A stretch of 11,215 nucleotides of DNA from Gemmatimonadota bacterium (GTDB taxonomy: Bacteria > Gemmatimonadota > Gemmatimonadetes > Gemmatimonadales > GWC2-71-9), in the NCBI GenBank assembly GCA_017889745.1, contig JAGGAG010000087.1:1-11215 (forward strand), read 5' to 3'. Shown in pieces: positions 1-7,009 of the stretch (within the stretch, counting starts at the first letter, position 1; the number at the start of each line of letters is the position of its first letter). The translations under genes and the position numbers were made by a program. The notes under the pieces were generated by a model. The model saw nothing but the letters and a program-made list of their open reading frames with translations. It was not told the origin of the DNA and did no database searches.

Positions 1-346
1 AATCGAGCTCGATGAGGCTGTCCCGCTGCACGGCCGTGAGCCAGCCGCTGCGCGTGAGGAAGCGGGCGACGGCACTGGCCGCAAGGCGCGCCGTTTCCCA
101 GAGAACGTGGGCGCTCGCCAGCGTGGCATGCCCGCACAGGTCGACCTCGACCGTCGGCGTGAACCACCGCAGGTCATGCCCGTCGTCCCGTGGCGTCAGG
201 AAGGCCGTCTCGGCGAGGTTCATTTCGGCGGCCACCGATTGCATCCATGCATCGTGCCGCGGCCGGTCGAGCAGGCACACGGCCGCCGGGTTGCCGTGGA
301 ACGGCCGGTCGGTGAACGCGTCAACCTGGAAGAGGGGAATCGTCAC
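1..346 (-). CDS. PhzF-family protein (isomerase/epimerase-like), 3' end cut by window edge
   Basis: I see about 115 N-terminal residues of a PhzF/DapF-fold protein; the rest lies beyond position 1. The hallmark blocks are an N-terminal FQVDAFTDRPFHGNPAAV (residues 6-23), MNLAETAFL (42-50), WFTPTVEVDLCGHATLASA (61-79). E46 matches the catalytic Glu of PhzF (E45), which acts as general acid/base in isomerising dihydrohydroxyanthranilate; H73 sits in the conserved DLCGHAT block. Most family members are not phenazine enzymes and have unknown substrates, so the name only fixes the fold and probable proton-transfer chemistry. The start is a GTG at 346-344 that shares 4 nt with the stop of the upstream Rid gene (GTGA). 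Only this start gives the full conserved N-terminus. No other phenazine genes are visible. It is the last visible gene of the peptide-transporter operon. Family assignment is firm; function is open. Confidence 0.88.
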   Translation of the reverse strand, partial: MTIPLFQVDAFTDRPFHGNPAAVCLLDRPRHDAWMQSVAAEMNLAETAFLTPRDDGHDLRWFTPTVEVDLCGHATLASAHVLWETARLAASAVARFLTRSGWLTAVQRDSLIELD

Positions 347-741
347 CGGCCCTGGTCCTCATCGATGACGGCATCCACTTCGATCTCCACCAGGTGGGCT
401 GGGTCGATGAGGCGCCGCACCTCCACCATGGTGGCCGCCGGCCGCACGTCGCGGAAGAACTCGCCGTGTGCCCGGCCGACTTCTTCCCAGCGGGCGATGT
501 CCGTTACGAACATCCGGGTCCGCACCACGTCGCGCAATCCTGCACCGGCCTCGTTCAAGGCGCGCTCGATCGTGAGGAGTGCGTGGCGCGCCTGCGCGTA
601 GGCGTCACCGGGGCCCACGACCGTGCCGTCGGCGCCGGTCGCGGTCGTGCCGGCCACGTGCACGAGGTTCCCCGTCCGCACCGCCCGCGAGTACCCGACG
701 ATCGGTTCCCATGGGGCGCCGGAGCTCACCAGCTGTCGCAT
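343..741 (-). CDS. Rid (YjgF/YER057c/UK114) family protein lacking the catalytic Arg
   Basis: A 132-residue protein, the usual length for this trimeric family. Visible hallmarks are VHVAGTTATG (residues 28-36), the mid-protein block DVVRTRMFVTDIARWEEV (71-88) and the C-terminal block MVEVRRLIDPAHLVEIEVDAV (105-125). Classical RidA hydrolyses reactive enamine/imine intermediates from PLP enzymes and needs an Arg (R105 in E. coli) just before the SCVEV block. Here the aligned residue is A103 (RPAATMVEV), so deaminase activity of the RidA type is doubtful; it resembles the Rid subgroups without that Arg. The ATG at 741 is chosen over an in-frame start at 879 because the extra 46 residues lie inside the oppF gene and look like frame-shadow sequence. 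A GAGAG stretch sits 6 nt before this ATG. It begins 14 nt after the oppF stop and overlaps the PhzF-family gene by 4 nt, so the two are probably translationally coupled. Confidence 0.9.
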   Translation of the reverse strand: MRQLVSSGAPWEPIVGYSRAVRTGNLVHVAGTTATGADGTVVGPGDAYAQARHALLTIERALNEAGAGLRDVVRTRMFVTDIARWEEVGRAHGEFFRDVRPAATMVEVRRLIDPAHLVEIEVDAVIDEDQGR

Positions 742-755
742 GTAGACTCTCGCAT

Positions 756-1748
756 TCAGGGGGTCGATTCGGCGTGGTGACACGCCACCTGCACGCCGCC
801 CAGCGGCCGGAGCTCGGGTCGCTCGGTGCGGCAGCGCTCGTTCCGCGCCGGGTGGAAGCAGCGGGTGTGGAACGCGCACCCCGACGGCGGCGCCGCGGGG
901 CTCGGGGGGTCCCCGCTCAGGACGATACGGGCCGTCGCCGGCTCCATGCTGGCCTCGGGCACCGCCGACCGGAGCGCCACGGTATAGGGATGCCTTGGCG
1001 AGCCGAGCACGCGCTCGGCCGTGCCCGTCTCGACGATGCGCCCGAGGTACATCACCGCGATGCGGTCGGCGACCTGGCGCACCACCGCGAGGTCGTGGGC
1101 GATGAACAGGTATGCGAGCTGGCGCGCGCGCTGCAGGTCGGAGAGGAGGTTGAGCACCTGGGCCTGCACCGAGACATCGAGGGATGACACCGGCTCGTCA
1201 CAGATGATCACCTCGGGCTCGACCGCGAGCGCCCGCGCAATGCCGATCCGCTGCCGCTGGCCGCCCGAGAACTCGTGCGGATAGCGCGCGGCGTAGCTGG
1301 CATCCAGCCCCACTTCCTCGAGTAGCGTCGCGACCCGGCCCCGGCGCTGCGGTCGCGTGCCGATGCGATGGATGTCCATGCCTTCCGCGATGGCGTCGCC
1401 GACGGTCATGCGCGGGTTGAGCGAGCCGTAGGGATCCTGGAAGATCATCTGCACTCGTCGCCGGAAGGCGCGCAGCGCGTCCGCCCCCAGCGTGAAGATG
1501 TCCGTGCCGTCGAGCAGCGCCTGGCCCGACGTCGGCTCCTGCAACCGGATGATCGTGCGCCCGACGGTGGTCTTGCCGCATCCCGACTCGCCGACCAGCC
1601 CGAGCGTCTCGCCCCGGCCAAGCGTGAGGGAGACGCCGTCGACTGCCCGCACCGGGGGCGCGCTGCGGCCGAGGATGGCGCGCGCACGGTAGTGCTTGAC
1701 CAGCTCGCGCACCTCGAGCAGCGGGCTGGCGCCGGCGGGTGCTGTCAT
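756..1748 (-). CDS. oppF: Oligopeptide/dipeptide ABC transporter ATP-binding subunit, OppF/DppF type
   Basis: A 330-residue cytoplasmic ATPase that pairs with the neighbouring OppD-type subunit to power uptake through the two permeases. All nucleotide-binding motifs are intact: Walker A GESGCGKT (residues 53-60), Q-loop Q104 in IFQDPYGSLNP, signature SGGQRQR (161-167), Walker B ending in E185 (IICDEP), D-loop SSLD and switch His H218. The C-terminal tail has the OppD/F-specific region with four cysteines, C291, C297, C306 and C323, of the kind linked to an Fe-S cluster in Dpp-type transporters. The ATG shares 4 nt with the oppD stop (ATGA). Length and layout are normal. Whether the substrate is oligopeptide, dipeptide or another compound such as nickel chelates or sugars cannot be read from this subunit, so the symbol is by family position. 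Confidence 0.95.
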   Translation of the reverse strand: MTAPAGASPLLEVRELVKHYRARAILGRSAPPVRAVDGVSLTLGRGETLGLVGESGCGKTTVGRTIIRLQEPTSGQALLDGTDIFTLGADALRAFRRRVQMIFQDPYGSLNPRMTVGDAIAEGMDIHRIGTRPQRRGRVATLLEEVGLDASYAARYPHEFSGGQRQRIGIARALAVEPEVIICDEPVSSLDVSVQAQVLNLLSDLQRARQLAYLFIAHDLAVVRQVADRIAVMYLGRIVETGTAERVLGSPRHPYTVALRSAVPEASMEPATARIVLSGDPPSPAAPPSGCAFHTRCFHPARNERCRTERPELRPLGGVQVACHHAESTP

Positions 1749-2719
1749 GCCTCATCACCGGTGAGCCAGCAGCGCGCATCGTGTCCGGGCCCGGCGCGCC
1801 GGAGTGACGGCATGCTGTCGCAGCGGGCAAATCGCTCGGGGCAGCGCGGCGCGAAGCGGCAGCCGGTGGGCCAGGCCGCTGGCGGTGGCACCGATCCCGA
1901 GATTGGCGTGAGCCGCTCCCGCGGGCCGGCGATCGTCGGCACCGACCCGAACAGTCCGTGCGTATACGGGTGCGCTGGCGCCTCGAACACCTGCCGCGTG
2001 GATGCGCGCTCCACGATCTGGCCCGCGTACATGACGCACATGTCGTCCGCACGCCCCGCCACCACGCCCAGGTCGTGCGTGATCAGGAGCACCGCCATGC
2101 CCCGCTCGAGCCGCAGCCGGTCGAGCAGTTCCAGGATCTGGGCCTGCACCGTCACGTCGAGGGCAGTGGTCGGCTCGTCAGCGATGATGATCTCCGGCTC
2201 CGCCGCGAGCGCGATTGCGATCATCACGCGCTGGCGCATACCGCCGCTCAGCTGGTGCGGGTACTCGTCGAGCCGCCGTGCCGGGTCGGCGATCCCGACC
2301 TCGCCCAGGAGCGCCGCAGCCCGCGCCCGCGCCTCCTGCCGCGTCACCGGCCGGTGCGCCCGCACGGCTTCCGCGATCTGGTCGCCCGCCGTGAGCACCG
2401 GGTTGAGGCTGGTCATCGGGTCCTGGAACACCATGCCGATCCGGCCGCCCCGTACCGCGCGCATCGCCGCCTCATCGAACGACATGAGGTCCTTGCCCTC
2501 GAGGCGGATCACGCTGGAGTCGTCCACTCGGCCGGGCGGCGGCACCAGGCGCAGCAGCGCCAGACCGGTGAGGCTCTTGCCGCAGCCCGACTCGCCGACC
2601 AGCGCGAGCGTGCGCCCGCGCTCGAGGCTGAAGCTCACGCCATCGACCGGGTGGATGGTGCGGCCGCCGGCGGCGGGAAAGCTGACGCGCAGGTCGCGGA
2701 CTTCGAGCAGGGGTGTCAT
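1745..2719 (-). CDS. oppD: Oligopeptide/dipeptide ABC transporter ATP-binding subunit, OppD/DppD type
   Basis: A 324-residue ATPase, partner of the OppF-type subunit. It has Walker A GESGCGKS (residues 42-49), Q-loop Q99 in VFQDPMTSLNP, signature LSGGMRQR (157-164, the M variant typical of OppD/DppD), Walker B ending in E182 (IIIADEPTTALD) and H215 as switch His. The C-terminal oligopeptide-transporter domain holds C287, C293, C300 and C317, spaced nearly as in the partner. Starts at an ATG sharing 4 nt with the oppC stop, and its own stop shares 4 nt with the oppF start, so synthesis of the two ATPases is likely coupled. The M-type signature and the position before oppF are what distinguish D from F. 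Substrate not determinable here. Confidence 0.95.
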   Translation of the reverse strand: MTPLLEVRDLRVSFPAAGGRTIHPVDGVSFSLERGRTLALVGESGCGKSLTGLALLRLVPPPGRVDDSSVIRLEGKDLMSFDEAAMRAVRGGRIGMVFQDPMTSLNPVLTAGDQIAEAVRAHRPVTRQEARARAAALLGEVGIADPARRLDEYPHQLSGGMRQRVMIAIALAAEPEIIIADEPTTALDVTVQAQILELLDRLRLERGMAVLLITHDLGVVAGRADDMCVMYAGQIVERASTRQVFEAPAHPYTHGLFGSVPTIAGPRERLTPISGSVPPPAAWPTGCRFAPRCPERFARCDSMPSLRRAGPGHDARCWLTGDEA

Positions 2720-3558
2720 GCGCTCCGGGGATCGAGGGCGTCGCGCAACGCGTCACCGACCAGGTTGACCGACAGGACTGTCAGCACGATGACGAGCCCG
2801 GGAAAGATGCTCGTCCAGGGCGCCGTGACGAAGACCGAGCGGCTGTCGAGGACCATTCCGCCCAGCGACGGCGTGGGCGGGCGGATACCGAGGCCAAGAT
2901 AGGTGAGCCCCGCCTCGAGCAGGATGACATCGCCGACGCCTAGTGTACCCGCCACGAGAATCGGTGCCGCCACGTTCGGCAGCAGATGGTGCAGGGCGAT
3001 GCGCAGCCGACCGGCGCCCAGTGCCTCCGCGGCCCGCACGAAGTCCTCACCGCGCAGGCGCACCGTCTCCGCGCGCACCAGCCGGCTCGTACCATACCAG
3101 CCAGTCAATGCCAGCAGCAGGACCAGCGCCGGTATCGGCACCCGGTCCCACACCGCGAGCACCAGCAGCAGCACGAAGAGGCGGGGGATGGCAAGCAGCG
3201 CATCGACGATGCGCATGAGCACCGTGTCGACCATGCCTGCCCGCGAACCCGCGATCAGCCCGACCGCGGCGCCGAGCGCCACGGCGAGGCACGCGGAGGC
3301 GAGCCCGATGATGAGGGAGAGCCGGAGGCCGGTGACGATGCGTGACAACACGTCCCGGCTCAGCTGGTCCGTTCCCAGCAGGTGGCCCGGCCCCGGTGGG
3401 AGCAGCGCGCCGTTCAGGAGGTCACCCTGCGCGGTTGGATCCGGCAGTACCAGCGGCCCGATCAGCGCCAGCAGCGCCAGCAAGGCCAGGGCGATGAGGC
3501 CGGCGCGGCCGGCGGGCCGCCGCCAGACCGTGTGCAGGGCAGCGCGGCGAGGCGTCAC
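2716..3558 (-). CDS. oppC: Peptide ABC transporter permease, OppC/DppC type
   Basis: A 280-residue inner-membrane permease. An N-terminal membrane segment (about residues 19-38) is followed by the family motif HLLGTDQLSRDVLSR (59-73), then a BPD_transp_1 core with hydrophobic segments near 78-104, 117-137, 141-152, 196-218 and 252-270. The cytoplasmic EAA loop, which docks on the ATPases, is at about 177-195 (AEALGAGRLRIALHHLLPN). The start is a GTG at 3558 that shares 4 nt with the oppB stop (GTGA). The HxLGTDxxxRDV motif and N-terminal extra segment mark it as the C rather than B permease. It forms a heterodimeric channel with the OppB-type subunit encoded just upstream. No oddities seen. 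Confidence 0.94.
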   Translation of the reverse strand: MTPRRAALHTVWRRPAGRAGLIALALLALLALIGPLVLPDPTAQGDLLNGALLPPGPGHLLGTDQLSRDVLSRIVTGLRLSLIIGLASACLAVALGAAVGLIAGSRAGMVDTVLMRIVDALLAIPRLFVLLLVLAVWDRVPIPALVLLLALTGWYGTSRLVRAETVRLRGEDFVRAAEALGAGRLRIALHHLLPNVAAPILVAGTLGVGDVILLEAGLTYLGLGIRPPTPSLGGMVLDSRSVFVTAPWTSIFPGLVIVLTVLSVNLVGDALRDALDPRSA

Positions 3559-4520
3559 TCGGCCCGGGCCCGGGGATCGAGGAGGGCGTGGAGCACGTCG
3601 CTCACCAGGCTACCCGTCACGACCGCAGCAGTCGCGAGCACCGCGGTGCCCATGAGCAGGGGATAGTCGCGTGCGGCGGCTGCGCCGGCGGTGAGGCTCC
3701 CGAGGCCCTGCCACGCGAAGACCTGTTCCACGAACACCGCGCCCACCACGAGAATGGGCAGCCACAGGCCGAAGAGGGTCAGCACCGACGGCAGCGCCGA
3801 TCGCCAGGCGTGCCCCCACGTGACTTGGCCTTCGGTCAGGCCGCGGGCGCGCGCGGCCGCGACATAGGGTTGCCGCAGCGCTTCCAGCATCGCGGCGCGC
3901 TGGTAACGCATGCTCGAGGCGATGCTGACCGCGGCCAGCGTGAGCGCCGGCAGGATGAGGTGCCGCAGCCGGTCCAGGACGACGGTGAGGACCCCGGCGC
4001 CATCGAGGCCGGGATCCTGTGAGCCGGCGGCGGGCAGCCAGTGCAGCCGAACGGCGAAGACCAGCACCAGCATGAGCCCGAGCCAGAAGGACGGCGTCGC
4101 ATAGCCGGTCAGCGACAAGGTGGTGAGGATCCGGTCGAGGGGCCGACCGCGATGCAGCGCCTGCTGCACCCCGAGCCACAATCCCAAGGTGAAGTTGATG
4201 AGGAGGACGGTGGCCCCGAGCAGGAGTGTCCGTGGCAGCCGCTCCAGCACCAGTTGCCGCACGGGCCGGCCGTACTGGATGGAGGTGCCGAAGTCGCCTC
4301 GCACCGCGCCGCCCATGAAAGCAGTGAATTGCGCGCCGAGCGGCTGGTCGAGCTGGTAGCGTCGCTGCAAGTCGCGCACCTGCTCGCTGGTGAGCGGACG
4401 GTCCTCGCTCAGAACGGCGAGCGGGTCGCCCGGCAGGCTCCGGATGAGGAAGAAGAGCAGCGCGAGCGCCATGAGGGCGGTGATGACCGCCTGAAGCGCT
4501 CGGCGCGCGAGCCAGTTCAC
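3555..4520 (-). CDS. oppB: Peptide ABC transporter permease, OppB/DppB type
   Basis: A 321-residue inner-membrane permease. The N-terminus has the OppB pattern: one membrane helix (about residues 10-28), then RSLPGDPLAVL and a periplasmic stretch with LQRRYQLDQPLGAQF (51-65) and GDFGTSIQYGRPV (75-87). The BPD_transp_1 core has hydrophobic segments near 97-119, 137-158, 187-203, 246-267 and 289-306. The EAA loop is about 213-244, including EALRQPYVAAARARGL. The start is GTG at 4520, only 1 nt after the stop of the binding-protein gene; the downstream oppC overlaps by 4 nt. GTG is preferred because it gives the complete N-terminal helix directly after the previous stop. Partner of the OppC-type subunit. 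Confidence 0.94.
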   Translation of the reverse strand: MNWLARRALQAVITALMALALLFFLIRSLPGDPLAVLSEDRPLTSEQVRDLQRRYQLDQPLGAQFTAFMGGAVRGDFGTSIQYGRPVRQLVLERLPRTLLLGATVLLINFTLGLWLGVQQALHRGRPLDRILTTLSLTGYATPSFWLGLMLVLVFAVRLHWLPAAGSQDPGLDGAGVLTVVLDRLRHLILPALTLAAVSIASSMRYQRAAMLEALRQPYVAAARARGLTEGQVTWGHAWRSALPSVLTLFGLWLPILVVGAVFVEQVFAWQGLGSLTAGAAAARDYPLLMGTAVLATAAVVTGSLVSDVLHALLDPRARAE

Positions 4521-4521
4521 C

Positions 4522-6123
4522 TCAGCGGCCCGCGCCGGCCAGCGTCCACGTCCAGACCATCTGCCACGGCGACTCCACCTGCCAGGTCACGTTGCCGTAC
4601 CCGCTCGGCATCGCGTACACCTTGTCCGGGGCAAAGAGGAACGCCGCGGGGAAATCCTCCGCCACGGTCCGGAGCCATGCGCGGATCGGCGGTGCCGGGT
4701 CGCGCCGCGCCAGGTGCGCCGCGCGCAACAGCGAGTCGGCGGTGCGGCTGCAGTAGCGGCCGTAGTTGGCCTCGGCGCCACACCCCCAGCGATCGAGCAG
4801 GCTCCAGGGCGAGGGATCAGCGGTGAAGCTCTCGATGGCCACGTCGAAGTCGCCCGGCTTCCGGCGCGCGAGGTACTGCGCAATCTCGAGCGGCACCACC
4901 TCCGCCTTGACGCCCAGCTGCCGCCATTGCTCCTGGACGACGAGCGCGACCTGCATCCGCGACACGCTGGAGCTGGGCACGAGCAGCGTCAGGGCCAGCG
5001 GAATGCCGTTGCGGTCGAGGACGCCATCCCCATCGCTGTCCTTCCACCCGCGCGACGCGAGCAGCCGGGCCGCCTGCGTTGGGTCGAATGCGACCGGTTG
5101 CGGGGCGAGCGCACCGAACCACGCGGCCGGCGGGGCCGGGCTCGAGGCCGGGCTCGCATACCTCCCGAAGACGGCCTTTGCCATCGTCGCGCGGTCGAGG
5201 CCGATGGTGAGGGCGCGGCGCACGTCCATGTCGGCAAGGATGGGGTGCGGCCGGCTGGTGTCCGCCGGCGCCCGCTGGTTGAAGAGCAGGTAGTTCACGC
5301 CCATCGACGGTAAGTGCGCCACCCGGAGTGACGGCCGTTCCGGGAGGCGCGACAGGTTGGCCGTCGGCGGAATGATGTCCTCCTGCACATCGGCCCCGCC
5401 GGTCAACAGCAGGTTGAGGCGGGACTCCTGCGACGTGGTGAAGCGCCACACCATCTGCTCGATGGCTGGCGCGCCGAGAAAGAAGCCCGGAACGGAACGG
5501 AGCTGCAGGTACTCCGTGGGCTCGAGCTTGTCCCACCGGTACGGTCCGCTGCCCACCGGGGCGCGGGAGAAGGCGCTGCTCACAAGGCTGTCGGGCGGTA
5601 TCGAAGCCACGAGATGCGCCGGGAGGATCTGCACGTGATAGGTCGCGTCGTACAGCTGCTCTCCATACGGCCGGTCGAAGCGGATCACCACCCGGTTGTC
5701 GCCCTCGGCCTCGACCGCCGCAATGTCGACGAGCAACGAGGCGACCGAAACGGCCTGCTTCGGGTCGCGGGCGCGGTTGAAGCTGAACACGACGTCGCGC
5801 GAGGTGACCGGCGTGCCATCGTGCCAGCGGGCCCGGGGGTCGAGGTCGAACGCCAGCGTGACCGAATCGCGCCGTGTCCAGCCCTTCGCCAGTTCGGGCA
5901 CCGCGGCGCGGTCGCCGAATGACGTGCCGCCGTAGCGCCCGAGGCGGAGGAACACGAGGTCGCTGATCTCTCGTGCCGCCGCGCTCCGGCTGAGCGTGGG
6001 CACCACGTTCGTCACCGTCTGCCCGATGGCGATCACCAGCCGGCGCGGCGCGGCTTGTCCCGCGACCGGCGCGGCCGAGCAGGCCGTCATCAGGAGAAGG
6101 AGGCGTCCGCAACGACGGAGCAT
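4522..6123 (-). CDS. Extracellular solute-binding protein of the peptide ABC transporter (SBP_bac_5 family)
   Basis: About 533 residues from the chosen ATG at 6123. The N-terminus MLRRCGRLLLLMTAC has an Arg-rich head and a short hydrophobic core. It could be a lipoprotein signal with C15 (MTAC|S) lipidated, or a Sec signal cut near AGQA|A; I cannot decide. The family signature RARWHDGTPVTSRDVVFSFN is at about 98-116. A canonical EF-hand-like loop DSDGDGVLD sits at about 362-370, common in this family. The protein captures the substrate and delivers it to the permeases encoded 1 nt downstream. The frame stays open up to an ATG at 6210, but that adds 29 charged residues before the signal, so 6123 is preferred; GAGG lies 4 nt before it. 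Family members bind di- or oligopeptides, sugars, nickel or opine-like compounds; the ligand is unknown. Confidence 0.92.
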   Translation of the reverse strand: MLRRCGRLLLLMTACSAAPVAGQAAPRRLVIAIGQTVTNVVPTLSRSAAAREISDLVFLRLGRYGGTSFGDRAAVPELAKGWTRRDSVTLAFDLDPRARWHDGTPVTSRDVVFSFNRARDPKQAVSVASLLVDIAAVEAEGDNRVVIRFDRPYGEQLYDATYHVQILPAHLVASIPPDSLVSSAFSRAPVGSGPYRWDKLEPTEYLQLRSVPGFFLGAPAIEQMVWRFTTSQESRLNLLLTGGADVQEDIIPPTANLSRLPERPSLRVAHLPSMGVNYLLFNQRAPADTSRPHPILADMDVRRALTIGLDRATMAKAVFGRYASPASSPAPPAAWFGALAPQPVAFDPTQAARLLASRGWKDSDGDGVLDRNGIPLALTLLVPSSSVSRMQVALVVQEQWRQLGVKAEVVPLEIAQYLARRKPGDFDVAIESFTADPSPWSLLDRWGCGAEANYGRYCSRTADSLLRAAHLARRDPAPPIRAWLRTVAEDFPAAFLFAPDKVYAMPSGYGNVTWQVESPWQMVWTWTLAGAGR

Positions 6124-6193
6124 GAGGCCTCGGATTGAACGGTGGATGCGACGGCGTGGAGAGGCCCGGGTGTCGATGTCGATCGGACCCGGA

Positions 6194-6199
6194 ATAATA
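6194..6199 (-). promoter_or_regulatory. Possible -10 element for the transporter operon
   Basis: On the minus strand the roughly 100-nt gap between lipM and the binding-protein start contains TATTAT, five of six matches to the sigma-70 -10 consensus and unusually A/T-rich for this DNA. I could not find a convincing -35 at 15-18 nt upstream. If used, transcription would begin near 6187, inside the alternative upstream start at 6210, which would support the start at 6123. Speculative. Confidence 0.25.
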
Positions 6200-6218
6200 C
6201 GACAACACATCAGGTGAG

Positions 6219-6237
6219 GGCAGCGCTCAGCGCTGCC
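6219..6237 (-). repeat. Perfect palindrome centred on the lipM stop codon
   Basis: The 19-nt sequence GGCAGCGCTGAGCGCTGCC (minus strand) is a 9+1+9 perfect inverted repeat, and the TGA stop of the LipM-like gene (6229-6227) lies at its centre. As RNA it could form an 8-bp GC-rich stem with a UGA loop. No run of T follows (CTCACCTGATG), so it is not a classical intrinsic terminator. It could be a Rho-type or processing hairpin, an operator dyad for the transporter operon, or chance in GC-rich DNA. Confidence 0.5.
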
Positions 6238-6991
6238 AGGTCCACGAGGGATCGCGGAACCGGGGGGCGGTCATCTCCGCCTCTGCGATCAGGTCTTCGT
6301 CGTCGACGACGGTATTCCAGCGCGCGGCCCATGGCTGTGCAGCGTCGCCGATGGCGCGGGCCACTTCCTCCCAGCTCACCTCGCGATCGAGCAGCTGCGA
6401 GAGCGGCCGCACGTCGGGCGGTGCCGGGTCGCCGATCGTGACCTCCCGAACCCGCGACTGGTCGTCGTGCAGCAGCACCGAGCCATGCTGCAGGAGCGCG
6501 CCCTCCGAGCGCAGCTGGGCGCTCCCCACCACCTTGCCGGTGTCCACCACCACCTCGCCGCCAGCCGCCGCGGCGAAGCAGGCGCCGGCATCGACAGGTG
6601 CGGCCCGGCGCGCCGGCGCGAGGTGCACCGGCGCACCGAGCGACCTGAGGGCCGCGGCAATCGTGTGGTGGATCCGGTGGTAGGCCTCGCGAAGCGAACC
6701 CATGGCGGCTTCCGGCGCGGCCACGGCATACGTGAGCTCGGCGGCATGCCACACCGCGCGCCCCCCGGTAGGGCGCCGCACGGTGTCGAGTCCGAGCCGC
6801 TCGATGCGGCCGCGATCATAGCGTTTCGAGGCGGGTTCGTGCCGCCCGAACGAGAGGCAGGAAGGTTCCCAGCGGTAGAGCCGCAGGTAGCCGTCGCCCG
6901 CCCGCGCGGCCCGCGCATGAAGGCTCATGTCGAGCGCCATGTTCTGCCATCCGGGACGCGGCGTGCGGTCGAGCCAGAGATGCCAGCGCAT
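6227..6991 (-). CDS. lipM: Octanoyltransferase, LipM-like (BPL/LplA/LipB family)
   Basis: A 254-residue cytoplasmic protein of the lipoate/biotin ligase fold. It has YRWEPSCLSFGRHEP (residues 39-53), RRPTGGRAVWHAAELTYAV (72-90), an ACF block with C138, and GKVVGSAQLRSEGALLQHGSVLL (152-174) with K153. The Cys in ACF followed by GKxxGSAQ is the arrangement of Bacillus LipM, whose Cys forms an acyl-enzyme while moving octanoate from acyl carrier protein to GcvH. ATP-dependent LplA ligases lack this Cys, and there is no LplA accessory domain. LipL amidotransferases also use a Cys but have a GISQ-type rather than GSAQ block. It starts at ATG 6991, 18 nt after the gcvP stop, with no strong ribosome site, so probably translated from the gcvHP transcript. 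The expected partner for sulfur insertion, LipA, is not in the window. Family is sure; LipM rather than a ligase is likely. Confidence 0.85.
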   Translation of the reverse strand: MRWHLWLDRTPRPGWQNMALDMSLHARAARAGDGYLRLYRWEPSCLSFGRHEPASKRYDRGRIERLGLDTVRRPTGGRAVWHAAELTYAVAAPEAAMGSLREAYHRIHHTIAAALRSLGAPVHLAPARRAAPVDAGACFAAAAGGEVVVDTGKVVGSAQLRSEGALLQHGSVLLHDDQSRVREVTIGDPAPPDVRPLSQLLDREVSWEEVARAIGDAAQPWAARWNTVVDDEDLIAEAEMTAPRFRDPSWTWQR

Positions 6992-7009
6992 GGCGTGAGG
7001 GTCAGGTCC

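Noticed and set aside
1..346. Phenazine biosynthesis locus suggested by the PhzF-family gene
   Set aside because: No phzA/B, D, E or G homologue is present among the visible genes, and most PhzF-family proteins are unrelated to phenazines.
742..879. Longer start for the Rid protein at 879
   Set aside because: The added 46 residues fall inside oppF and are unlike any Rid N-terminus; the ATG at 741 gives the standard length.
1368..2768. Long plus-strand open frame opposite oppD/oppF (466 codons)
   Set aside because: It lies antisense to two genes with full ABC ATPase motifs, its translation is low-complexity Arg/Ser/Ala-rich, and no domain is recognisable. Such frames are expected opposite GC-rich genes.
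4817..6208. Second minus-strand open frame inside the binding-protein gene (463 codons)
   Set aside because: Its translation is Arg/Gly/Pro/His-rich without motifs, while the overlapping frame gives a clear SBP_bac_5 protein.
6124..6210. Longer start for the solute-binding protein at 6210
   Set aside because: It puts 29 mostly charged residues in front of the export signal; starting at 6123 places the signal at the N-terminus with GAGG upstream.
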